Below, one piece after another: positions 44,400 through 53,067 of a DNA stretch of 64,000 nt. Made by a program: the position numbers and the translations under genes. The notes below the pieces were generated by a model. The model saw only the letters and a program-made list of their open reading frames with translations, had not been told where the DNA came from and did not search any database. Each line of letters starts with the position of its first letter. Within the stretch, counting starts at the first letter, position 1. The DNA comes from Polaribacter filamentus (GTDB lineage Bacteria > Bacteroidota > Bacteroidia > Flavobacteriales > Flavobacteriaceae), in contig NZ_MQUA01000013.1 of NCBI RefSeq assembly GCF_002943715.1, positions 1,915,001 to 1,979,000 on the forward strand, given 5' to 3'.

Positions 44400-47216
44400 T
44401 TAACTAGGTATATTTTTGAAGTTTAGCAAATAATCAACTAGAGAATTGTCATTTTGCAAGTTTAACTTCTTTTTTAACCTGTATCTCATTGTTTCTACGC
44501 CTCTTACAGAAATATTCATTAAAAGCGCTATTTCTTTGGTAGATAAATTCATTTTGATGTAAGCACTTGTCTTTAAATCTTTTTTTGATAGCATAGGAAA
44601 TACAGCGGATAAGCTACTAAAAAACTCCTCATGAACTTGATTAAAATTATATTCAAAAATTTCCCACTCGTCATCACCTCCAATCGAGCTGTCAATTTTT
44701 TTAACTAATTTTCTAAATGAATATGAATTTTCAAAACTATTTTTGTTTAATAGAAGTTCCTCCTTTAAAATTAATAAAGATTCATTCTTTTTTACCAAAG
44801 CCATTGCTGTATTTGCTAACTGTTTACTTTTTAATTTTAATTCGTTCTTTAAAGCTGCATTTTTTAGCTTGATAAGCTGCTTATCATTTTCTATTACCTG
44901 CTCTTTCACAAGTTTTTCTTGTTCTTTTTGATACTTTTGTTCGAGCGTTTTTTGTTCTTTATTAATTTTTCTTTTATGAAGAATAAAAAATAGTACTAAA
45001 ATAAAAAGTAGAATTCCTGCATATAAAAAGAATCCTATTTTAGATTTATACCAAGGAGGAAGAATTTTTAATTTTATACGATTGGTTTCTGAGTGCTTGT
45101 TTAGAAAATTAGTAGTTCTTACTAATAGTGTATAGCTGCCATCAGTTAAATTGGACAACTCTAGTTTCTCTTTATCAATTTTATTCCAAATAGCACTATC
45201 ACTATTTTCAAAAGTATATTCAAAAAAATAATTTTCTGATTTAGGCGCAGATAAAGAAATTTCTAAATTATTTTTATTTAAAGGTATTTCTATGGGTGAT
45301 GCATTACTGATGTTAATTCTTGTTTTATCAACAATTATGCTCTCTATGTTGGGTTTTTCTAAATCTGTACTTACTTGTTTTTTTTGAGCATTTATAATTA
45401 AAAAGCCATTCATTAAACTTAAGGTGTATAATGAATCTTTTAAAATTGAAACATTTTCATTGTCTACGATAAATCTATTCTCTAAATATTTATTTGGGAT
45501 AGAAATTGTGTTTTCAAAAGTTGATAAACTAAAAAAGTTGATTAGTCGATTATTTTTAAGAGCTAATTTTTCTGTATTTGGTTCAGAAATTATGTAGGAA
45601 TCTTTACCAAAAGTTTGGTTTAATAACGGATAATCTATAATACTATCTAATATAGACTCGTATTTCTGCCATCCTTTATTTGTTTTAAAAACAATATTAT
45701 TATTCAAATTATAAACTTGAATTCCGTAATCTGATGACAACCCCTTTGCGTTATATTCTTGAATATTTTTTATGGATTCATAATCTTCATTAAAGGTTAC
45801 TCTATAAAGTCCTTTATAAGCGTCCGCAGCCCAAGCAGTATTATTACTTTCAAAAACTAAATGTTTAATAGGACTTGTTGTTTTATTTAAATGCTTTACT
45901 TGCCAGTTATTCTTTATCTTCTTAAACTTTACCAAACCAGAATAGGTGCCTTGTATATAAGTATCATCAGATTCTGGCACTTTCTTTAAAGTCCAACCAC
46001 CAGTTTCGCTAGAAACCATTTTTAGTTTATTATTTTCTATAATATAAGTTCCGTTATTGTGCCCGCAAAATAATTCGCCATTTATAACATCTAAATCCCA
46101 AACCTGACCCTGAGAACCCTCTATGAATTCTAATTCATTTTTAGAATTTAAATAATAAACACCTGTATTACTGCCAATATAAATAACATCTTTATATAAA
46201 ACCACATCATAAACAGCCCCTAATTTTCCACTAATATCATTGTAAAAAGTAAATACATTATCAAAACTAATGCTAGATAATCCCTGATCTAGGCTTACCC
46301 AAAGCTCATTATTACTATCTAAAGACATTCCTAAAACAGTGTTGTTTAACAAGCCTTTTTCTTTATTTATATTATATAAAACCTTCCCGTTCTTGTTCGT
46401 TATATACACACCGTTTTTTATGGTTCCAAAAACCATATCATCATTTTTTAGTTTTAAAAAACTGTTTAATTGATGCTTTTTTAAAATTGTATTAATTTCT
46501 GATTTGTAAATTGATAGTGTACCATTTTTTAAAAAATAGCATCCTTTTAAAGAAGTAGAAATAAGAAAACCACCATTAAAATTTGAAATGGCTATAATTT
46601 TGGTATTGTTAAAAACCGGATTGTTTATAAATGGGATAAATTCATTGTTCTTTTTTATAAAAATTCCAGCATTTAAAGTGGAAGCATATAGATTACCATC
46701 AATAAAATTGCAAGAAATAATGGTAGATGGTAAATTATATTTTTTAGTATCTCCATTTTCATGAATATAAACATTCCCAAAAGATCTAAAAATAATACTG
46801 TTATTATACGCTTCTATTTGCCAAATTTCTTCATTAGATGAAATTTCATCTTTCAATTTTTTACTTAACGAAAAATATTCTAAAAGCCCTTTTTCGTTTT
46901 TAGACCAAAAGCCAAATTCTTTATAAGAACCCGTATAAATTTTATTATTATGAGATAAAACAGAACGAATAATTGTTTTATTTGGTAGTTCCCAAAGAGT
47001 CCATTTAATGCCATCAAACTCTAATAATCCATTATTATTTGCTACATATATTTTGCCGTTTTCAGATTTAGAAATGTCCCAGTTTTGATTTCCAGCATTA
47101 TAGTCTGATACATTGTAGTTTTTAAAGTATGGCGTGTATTGCGCTACTAAATCAGTGCTTATAAATAATATTGATAGCAATATGATGTTTATATTGCTTT
47201 TTAACAATTTTCTCAT
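44400..47216 (-). CDS. Membrane-spanning PUL regulator: beta-propeller, Y_Y_Y domain, LuxR-type HTH
   Basis: A 938-aa one-piece sensor-regulator. It has a signal peptide (...FISTDLVAQ), a periplasmic region of about 600 residues with two-component-regulator propeller repeats (GKIYVANNNGLLEFDG, NELWVSLDQGLSSI), a Y_Y_Y-type Ig domain near 640-720, and one transmembrane helix (FFLYAGILLFILVLFFIL, about 728-746). A cytoplasmic coiled coil and a LuxR/GerE helix-turn-helix (LSTKEIALLMNISVRGVETMRYRLKKKL) complete it. Unlike HTCS regulators it has no kinase or receiver. It should bind a glycan fragment in the periplasm and activate susC, which lies 211 bp downstream on the same strand. Confidence 0.88.
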   Translation of the reverse strand: MRKLLKSNINIILLSILFISTDLVAQYTPYFKNYNVSDYNAGNQNWDISKSENGKIYVANNNGLLEFDGIKWTLWELPNKTIIRSVLSHNNKIYTGSYKEFGFWSKNEKGLLEYFSLSKKLKDEISSNEEIWQIEAYNNSIIFRSFGNVYIHENGDTKKYNLPSTIISCNFIDGNLYASTLNAGIFIKKNNEFIPFINNPVFNNTKIIAISNFNGGFLISTSLKGCYFLKNGTLSIYKSEINTILKKHQLNSFLKLKNDDMVFGTIKNGVYITNKNGKVLYNINKEKGLLNNTVLGMSLDSNNELWVSLDQGLSSISFDNVFTFYNDISGKLGAVYDVVLYKDVIYIGSNTGVYYLNSKNELEFIEGSQGQVWDLDVINGELFCGHNNGTYIIENNKLKMVSSETGGWTLKKVPESDDTYIQGTYSGLVKFKKIKNNWQVKHLNKTTSPIKHLVFESNNTAWAADAYKGLYRVTFNEDYESIKNIQEYNAKGLSSDYGIQVYNLNNNIVFKTNKGWQKYESILDSIIDYPLLNQTFGKDSYIISEPNTEKLALKNNRLINFFSLSTFENTISIPNKYLENRFIVDNENVSILKDSLYTLSLMNGFLIINAQKKQVSTDLEKPNIESIIVDKTRINISNASPIEIPLNKNNLEISLSAPKSENYFFEYTFENSDSAIWNKIDKEKLELSNLTDGSYTLLVRTTNFLNKHSETNRIKLKILPPWYKSKIGFFLYAGILLFILVLFFILHKRKINKEQKTLEQKYQKEQEKLVKEQVIENDKQLIKLKNAALKNELKLKSKQLANTAMALVKKNESLLILKEELLLNKNSFENSYSFRKLVKKIDSSIGGDDEWEIFEYNFNQVHEEFFSSLSAVFPMLSKKDLKTSAYIKMNLSTKEIALLMNISVRGVETMRYRLKKKLNLQNDNSLVDYLLNFKNIPS

Positions 47217-48217
47217 TTTTATGATGAATTAGACACTTTAAATTATTAATTGCTTAAAAAGAATTAAATAAAATAAGTTAGAATACTTTTCTTGCTATTT
47301 TTGTTTTTTTTTAAAGTTAAAATAAATATCAAATTGATGCAATCTGATTCTAAATAAAAAAAATTAATTCCCTAATTAATGATGGAATTGATAGTAAATT
47401 ACATAAAATATTTCAGAATCAATAAGAACTAGAAATATTGTACTATTTAATAGAAAAACAAATTAACACATTCTTTCTTAAGAAATATAATTTTATAGCT
47501 ATTGAATTATAAAAATAAAAAAAGCATGCTGCGAATCATATTTTTCAGTGAGCGTTTAAAAGTTATTTCATGCTTCTTATCATCCTACCACCCCGATAAA
47601 AACTTACGATATATTTCTGAAGTCTTTTTATTTTGAGCTCAAATAAAAAATTATGAATTATCAAAAGTAGGATTATCTCTTTTTAACTTTTCGACAGCAT
47701 TTATTTAACTATCTAACTCTATTATATATTTCTACTAAATAGGTTTGCAGTATATAGTTTTCAAAAAACACAAATTTATTTCTGAGTCTGACATAAAGGT
47801 GAAGTACACTATATAAGTAGACACTTTATTTATAAAGCCTTAACTAACTGATTATTAAACACAAACACATAGATAGTGCACCTTGCGTAAAATAAAATAG
47901 TAGATGATAAATCAATTTTAAAAATCAATGGTTTGATGTATATTGCAATCGAATAGTACGTTGCGCTAAGGTTTTAAAAGTAGCTGATAACCATTTGTAT
48001 TTCAAATAGGTACATTTATATAATTGTAAAATAGCATACAAAAAATGTAGCACCTGCAAAGTCAAAAGTGTTCAATTATTAGTAGTATATGGTAATTATT
48101 TACCCTACTGATGATCGTAAATAGCATGTGTTTTTAAAAAAAGTGTAAAGTAAAACGCTAAACGAAATTACTTACCAGTAGTGAATATATTAATAAAGCA
48201 ATTAAAGAATAAATTGT
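47217..48217. other. 1-kb gene-free AT-rich region between PUL regulator and PBP gene
   Basis: No reading frame of meaningful length, tRNA or clear terminator is visible on either strand. Seen: the hairpin GGTAA-TTAT-TTACC near 48090-48105, and many short AT-rich words. It separates the minus-strand PUL from the plus-strand PBP gene, so it must contain both promoters, but no good TAnnTTTG box was found near either start. It could be decayed sequence or hold an unrecognised small RNA. Confidence 0.5.
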
Positions 48218-50572
48218 ATGTGGGCTAACTATTTAAAAGAATTAAAAAACAGGTCTAAAGGACCTGTTTCATTTGTAAGGAAACATCCTTTTAAAAGTGT
48301 TTTTTATGCGATGCTAACAGGTTTGTCTTTTACGATCTTATTAGTTTTGCTAACTTACGTAGGTGCGTTTGGTAAATTACCTTCTAAAGATTTCTTATTA
48401 CAATTAAAAACCCCGCTTACCTCTACGCTTTACGCAAGTAATAAAGAGCAAATTGGCTTGTACTTTCTTCAAAATAGGACGAATGTGGATAGTATAGACG
48501 TACCTTTAGCTCTAAAAAATGCACTAATAGCTACCGAAGACAATCGATTTTATGAACATAACGGTATTGATTATAAAAGTTATGGTCGTGTTTTTATAAA
48601 GACTGTAATTCTAAGACAAAATGCTGGTGGTGGTAGTACACTTACACAGCAAGTAGCAAAAAACACCTTTGGTAGAGAGCGACATTTTATGTTAACCACG
48701 CCTATTAATAAAATCAAGGAAGTTTTTATTGCAAAAAGATTAGAGGAAATCTATACAAAAGATGAAATATTACTCTTGTACTTAAATACGGTTACGTTTG
48801 GTGAGAACATATACGGAATAGAAAAAGCGGCTCTGCGTTTTTTTAATAAAAAAGCTAAAAAATTATCTGTTTCTGAATCTGCAACGCTTGTTGGTTTGCT
48901 AAAAGCACCCACTTATTACAGTCCAAGAGTGCACCCAGATAGAGCAACTATAAGGCGTGATGTGGTATTGCAACAAATGGTTAAATACAACTATTTAACG
49001 CCAGAAGAACAAAAGACCGCTCAAATTCCTTTAAAACTTAAGTACCAAGAACCTAAAAAATTATCTTCCTTAACTACCTATTTTAAGGAATATGTAGAAA
49101 AAGAGTTTAACGCATGGGCGGCAGAAAATCCGGCGGCAGACGGTCATATCTATAATTTAGAAAGTGATGGTTTAAAAATATACTCTACGCTAAATACCTC
49201 CGTACAAAAATCTAGCGAAAAAGCAATGTTGAGACAAATGGAGAGCCTTCAAAAATTAATGAACCAACATTGGGATGCGTTAAGCACAGAAGGTGGTAAA
49301 GAAGCGTTACTTAAAAAATTATTGAATCAAACTGCATCCGTGAAACAATGGAAAGCGCAAGGAAAAAGCGATCTTGAAATTCAAAAACTGATTGCTGTTA
49401 AGAAATCTAGAATTCAGTGGACGCTAAGAGACGGTAACATACCAAAAGTACAATCTTTAAAAGATTCTATTGTGGGTGCTATTAATAGATTACACACTGG
49501 TTTACTTACGATTAGCAGTCAAACCGGAAGAATTATGGGCTATGTTGGGGGCATTGATTACGGAATGAGCCAGAGAGATAATATTTTAGAAAAAAATCAA
49601 GTAGGTTCTACCTTTAAACCGATTACCTATCTTGCTGCCCTAGAAAAAGGCAAAAATCCGTGTAATTATTACGATAATAATTTGGTTTCTTACGCAGATT
49701 ATAAAGATTGGAAACCTCGAAATTCAAATGGGCAGTATGGCGGCAGCTATAGTATGCATGGTGCATTGGCAAATTCTATTAATACGGTATCTGTAAGAAT
49801 TCAGATTGAAACGGGCATTGAACCCGTAAAAGCCTTAGCTAAAAATATGGGTATTACTACTACCCTGCCTTCTTGGCCTTCTATCGTTTTAGGAACTGCC
49901 GATATATCGCTTTTTGAAATGGTTACTGCCTATGCTAGTATTTCTAATGGTGGCAGACGCGTGCAACCCTTTGCTATTGAACGCATTGAAGATAATAATG
50001 GTACCGTTTTATACCAAGCAAAACCACCTTATGGAGATCGTGTAGCAAGTGAAGTCAATACCAAACGTTTGCAACAAATGATGGGTAGTGTGCTTACCGA
50101 GGGAACCGCAGGTCGCATACAAGGGTACGGAATTCCTAATAATTTAATTGGAAAAACGGGTACCACTCAAAATAACGGAGACGGTTGGTTTATTGCTTGT
50201 TCTCCCGAGATTGTAGTGGGTTCTTGGGTAGGAACGTATGATAAGAGAGTACAGTTTAAAACCACAAATATGGGTTCTGGTGCTAACACTGCCTTGCCTA
50301 TGGTTGCGTCTGTGTTTAAAGCGATGAGCGCTTGGAACACTTCTATGCTTACGAACTTTGTGTATGAAAAAGACTACTTTGATTGTCCGCCTTTTTTAGA
50401 AATGAGTCCTTCGGAAGCTATTGAATTTGCAAAAACAGATAGCACTTATATAATGCAACGAAGATTTAAGGATTCCATTTTTGATATCGGTATTAAATTA
50501 TCAGATTCTATTCTTACTCTTCCTCTAAAAACGATTGAAATAGATTCACTTTCTAATTTACAAAAACCGTAA
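48218..50572 (+). CDS. Class A penicillin-binding protein (transglycosylase/transpeptidase)
   Basis: A 784-aa bifunctional peptidoglycan synthase. An N-terminal cytoplasmic tail and one transmembrane helix (VFYAMLTGLSFTILLVLLTYV) are followed by the GT51 domain with IATEDNRFYEHNGID (catalytic Glu) and GGSTLTQQVAKN. The transpeptidase domain has STFKPITYL (SxxK), a S-x-N in ALANSINTVS and KTGTTQNNGDGWF. The motif order matches PBP1A/PBP1C-like proteins of Bacteroidota. It starts after a 1-kb gap and is convergent with the sigma factor gene. It is possibly a second, accessory class A PBP. Confidence 0.92.
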   Translation: MWANYLKELKNRSKGPVSFVRKHPFKSVFYAMLTGLSFTILLVLLTYVGAFGKLPSKDFLLQLKTPLTSTLYASNKEQIGLYFLQNRTNVDSIDVPLALKNALIATEDNRFYEHNGIDYKSYGRVFIKTVILRQNAGGGSTLTQQVAKNTFGRERHFMLTTPINKIKEVFIAKRLEEIYTKDEILLLYLNTVTFGENIYGIEKAALRFFNKKAKKLSVSESATLVGLLKAPTYYSPRVHPDRATIRRDVVLQQMVKYNYLTPEEQKTAQIPLKLKYQEPKKLSSLTTYFKEYVEKEFNAWAAENPAADGHIYNLESDGLKIYSTLNTSVQKSSEKAMLRQMESLQKLMNQHWDALSTEGGKEALLKKLLNQTASVKQWKAQGKSDLEIQKLIAVKKSRIQWTLRDGNIPKVQSLKDSIVGAINRLHTGLLTISSQTGRIMGYVGGIDYGMSQRDNILEKNQVGSTFKPITYLAALEKGKNPCNYYDNNLVSYADYKDWKPRNSNGQYGGSYSMHGALANSINTVSVRIQIETGIEPVKALAKNMGITTTLPSWPSIVLGTADISLFEMVTAYASISNGGRRVQPFAIERIEDNNGTVLYQAKPPYGDRVASEVNTKRLQQMMGSVLTEGTAGRIQGYGIPNNLIGKTGTTQNNGDGWFIACSPEIVVGSWVGTYDKRVQFKTTNMGSGANTALPMVASVFKAMSAWNTSMLTNFVYEKDYFDCPPFLEMSPSEAIEFAKTDSTYIMQRRFKDSIFDIGIKLSDSILTLPLKTIEIDSLSNLQKP

Positions 50573-50653
50573 GTTTTTTTTAACTGGTTTACACTAAGTT
50601 CTAAAGTTTCGTTATAGAGGTTTCCATCAATTTGTTAATGAAACACAACTTTT

Positions 50654-51256
50654 TTATTTAAATGATTTAGTCTTAATACTTCTTCCAAATAATAAAAATA
50701 GGATACCCTCGGTTTTGTCTCCAAGGGAAATTCTCAAAGTACAAAAAGCTTTTGTAATATGTGCTTCTACAGATTTTATAGAAACATTTAAATGTTCTGC
50801 AATTTCTATATTAGAAAGACCTTCTTCTTTACTCAATAAAAATGTTTGTTTGCATTTAGGCGGTAAATTTTCGATTTCTTTTTTTACAATTTTCATTAAT
50901 CTTTCTAAAGAGTTTTCATCCTCCTCTTCGACAATATATGTGAGTGCATCAATATATTTTTTATCGAGAACTAAAACTTTTTTATTTTTTCTATATTGAT
51001 CGATAAACTCATTGTAAACAGATTTATATAAGTAACTTTTAATTACAAATTCTTCTTTTAGTTTAAATCTATTTTTCCAAATACTCATAAAAACATTTTG
51101 AACAATATCTTCGGCTAAATCATAATCATTAGTTAAACCAAAAGCATATGTACACAATTTTTTATGATATAAATTCACTAAAAAAGTATAACCATTGGTA
51201 TCTCCTTTTTTTAGTGCAATTATTAAATCTAGATCCTTTAAAAAAGTAGCTTTCAT
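50654..51256 (-). CDS. ECF RNA polymerase sigma factor (FecI-like)
   Basis: A 200-aa sigma-70 family ECF factor. Region 2 is FLVNLYHKKLCTYAFGLTNDYDLAEDIVQNVFMSIWKNR (-10 recognition and core binding). Region 4 is LPPKCKQTFLLSKEEGLSNIEIAEHLNVSIKSVEAHITKA, the -35-binding helix-turn-helix. It is divergent from an M14 peptidase gene and fecR, and clearly belongs with the FecR/STN-SusC system to its right. A TTACAGT-N15-CGTC element upstream suggests that it drives its own gene; a TACTTTTG box at 51357-51364 could give basal expression by the housekeeping sigma factor. Confidence 0.9.
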   Translation of the reverse strand: MKATFLKDLDLIIALKKGDTNGYTFLVNLYHKKLCTYAFGLTNDYDLAEDIVQNVFMSIWKNRFKLKEEFVIKSYLYKSVYNEFIDQYRKNKKVLVLDKKYIDALTYIVEEEDENSLERLMKIVKKEIENLPPKCKQTFLLSKEEGLSNIEIAEHLNVSIKSVEAHITKAFCTLRISLGDKTEGILFLLFGRSIKTKSFK

Positions 51257-51285
51257 TCTAGAATATCATAAATTTTAAATTTATC

Positions 51286-51314
51286 CGTGACGAATGTAGA
51301 AAAAAATACTGTAA
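51286..51314 (-). promoter_or_regulatory. Candidate ECF promoter of the sigma gene, TTACAGT-N15-CGTCACG
   Basis: On the minus strand, TTACAGT (51314-51308), 15 bases, then CGTCACG (51292-51286). It ends about 30 nt before the sigma ATG. The architecture equals that of the elements at 51318 and 53021. Confidence 0.5.
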
Positions 51315-51317
51315 CAG

Positions 51318-51346
51318 TTAGGGTTCCTTAAAATTATAACGTTTTA
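51318..51346 (+). promoter_or_regulatory. Candidate ECF promoter toward the M14 gene, TTAGGGT-N15-CGTTTTA
   Basis: TTAGGGT (51318-51324), 15 bases, CGTTTTA (51340-51346). Back to back with the sigma-gene element. The gap 51257-51634 (378 bp) holds no gene, so the M14 message would have a leader of about 280 nt. Confidence 0.5.
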
Positions 51347-51356
51347 GCTATATAAA

Positions 51357-51364
51357 CAAAAGTA
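51357..51364 (-). promoter_or_regulatory. -7 box TACTTTTG toward the sigma gene
   Basis: Plus-strand CAAAAGTA reads TACTTTTG on the minus strand, about 100 nt upstream of the sigma ATG. Possible basal promoter. Confidence 0.4.
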
Positions 51365-51634
51365 ATAAATAAGAAAAATTTATTTTATTTTATTTTTAAA
51401 GGTAGAAAAAACAAATATTTAAAGAAGGTTTGAGTATAATTAGTTAACTATATTTTATGATATCAATTGAAGAATCTAAACCCTCATAATTAGTGGTTTT
51501 TTTATTTCGATACTATTCAAAGTAGTAAAAAAAACTAAATATTTAATAAGTTGATTGATTTTTCTCCCTTTTCTAATTTCATTCGGTAAAATAAAATCAA
51601 AAAATATTTTTAATACTTAATAAACTACATTCTT

Positions 51635-52861
51635 ATGAAATCAGTTTTTTTTTACGCTGTACTTTGCTTTTTACTTTTAGGTTGTTATTCTGTTGAAAAA
51701 GTACCTTTTAAAACGCCCGTAGATACATCAAACAGAAAAATAATAAAACAAGTTAAAAAAATATACAGCCTAAAAGAAGCAGGAGTTTTTGCCAGTAATA
51801 CATTCGAAGGTGCGCGACTTAACGGTTTTGAGCAAGTAAATGATAGTACAGCTCAAGTTACAATATCGCCAGAAAATACACCCATAAATAACAGTGCTTA
51901 TTATGCTTTTCAAACTTGGTCTACTACTTCAAAATTTTTCTATTTTACATTTAAATATCCAACAGGTTTTAAAAATAGATACATTCCTAAATTAAAAATT
52001 AATAACAAATGGTCTATTATTGATAGTACTGATGTTTTTATAAAAGATAGTATTATTACGATTAAACTTCAGTTAACAAAAATACCAATTACGGTGGCTG
52101 CCCAAGAAGTACAATCATCAAAAGATGTGGAGCATTGGTATACGAAACTTATTGAGGGAAAAGAAAATAAAGTGCACTTGAAAAATTATGGAAAAACACC
52201 TTTAGGAAAGAAATTAGCTGTTTTAAATATCTATAAAAACAGTTCGAAAGGGAAAGATATTATTGTGCTTTTAACAAGACAACATCCACCAGAAGTTACA
52301 GGTTATTATGCCTTTCAGTATTTTTTAGAAACTATTTTAGGTGATTCTGATTTAGCAAAAGAATTTCTAAATCGCTACCATGTTTTAGCTTTTCCGCTGC
52401 TAAATCCTGATGGTGTGGATTTAGGCAATTGGCGACATAATTCGAATGGTGTGGATACTAACAGGGATTGGTCTGAATACCATCAACCAGAAATAGAAAA
52501 AACAGTTAAGTACATTCAAAAAACATTAAAAAAGAACAATTCAAGAATAGTTTTAGGACTAGATTTTCATTCTACTTGGCATGATGTTTTTTATACAAAC
52601 AAGAGCAGAACTGAAACCACTTTACCTAATTTTATAGAAGATTGGTTTGCTGGTTTAGAAGTCAATATCCCTAATTATAAAGTTAATGAAGCTGCTGGAA
52701 ACAGCAATAAACCAGTATCTAAAGGATGGTTTTTATATGGTTATAATGCGGTTGGTATAACCTATGAAATTGGCGACAAAACACCCAAAAATGAGATTCA
52801 ATTAATAGGAGAAATATCTGCTGAGCAAATGATGAAAATTTTATTGAAAGAAAAAAAATAA
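51635..52861 (+). CDS. M14 family zinc carboxypeptidase, lipoprotein
   Basis: A 408-aa lipoprotein (signal ...LCFLLLGCYSVE). An N-terminal beta-rich domain (residues about 40-165) precedes the M14 peptidase domain. Zinc ligands are H and E in TRQHPPEVTG and the later His in LDFHSTWHD. NRDW lies in the substrate-binding region and the catalytic Glu in ITYEIGDKTP. This is the layout of cytosolic-carboxypeptidase-like (M14D-type) enzymes. It removes C-terminal residues from peptides, or D-/gamma-linked amino acids in some subfamilies. It lies between the sigma and fecR genes, which suggests that the locus handles peptides. Confidence 0.85.
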   Translation: MKSVFFYAVLCFLLLGCYSVEKVPFKTPVDTSNRKIIKQVKKIYSLKEAGVFASNTFEGARLNGFEQVNDSTAQVTISPENTPINNSAYYAFQTWSTTSKFFYFTFKYPTGFKNRYIPKLKINNKWSIIDSTDVFIKDSIITIKLQLTKIPITVAAQEVQSSKDVEHWYTKLIEGKENKVHLKNYGKTPLGKKLAVLNIYKNSSKGKDIIVLLTRQHPPEVTGYYAFQYFLETILGDSDLAKEFLNRYHVLAFPLLNPDGVDLGNWRHNSNGVDTNRDWSEYHQPEIEKTVKYIQKTLKKNNSRIVLGLDFHSTWHDVFYTNKSRTETTLPNFIEDWFAGLEVNIPNYKVNEAAGNSNKPVSKGWFLYGYNAVGITYEIGDKTPKNEIQLIGEISAEQMMKILLKEKK

Positions 52862-53020
52862 GATGTCTTTTTATCGTTTAAACCAAAAAATGACATCCAT
52901 TAGAAGTGCTTTCTTTTTAATTCCATTAACTAGATACTGACTTTTTTAGGCCTGAAAGCATCCTAAAAAGGGCTCATTAAACTTTTTATCCGTTTTAAAT
53001 AAAAAAAAATACAAAAAACA

Positions 53021-53049
53021 TTAGGGTAATATAAATTTGTTTCGTCTTA
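53021..53049 (+). promoter_or_regulatory. Candidate ECF promoter of fecR-susCD operon, TTAGGGT-N15-CGTCTTA
   Basis: TTAGGGT (53021-53027), 15 bases, CGTCTTA (53043-53049), 18 nt before the fecR ATG. The same region also has a TAAATTTG box (53032-53039), so a housekeeping promoter may overlap. Confidence 0.6.
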
Positions 53050-53067
53050 CTAATATACACAAGTTTT

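Noticed and set aside
25414..47216. Laminarin (beta-1,3-glucan) or starch as PUL substrate
   Set aside because: No GH16, GH17 or GH13 gene is present. GH97 alone does not define a starch locus, and GH144 points to beta-1,2 linkages.
48060..48110. GTAGTATATGGTAA-TTAT-TTACCCTAC structure as a small RNA
   Set aside because: The stem is interrupted, and there is no promoter box or terminator near it. Not enough to call an RNA.
52925..52975. TTTTTAGG ... CCTAAAAA hairpin after the M14 gene as a terminator
   Set aside because: An 11-nt loop, a weak stem and no following T-run. At most a minor structure.
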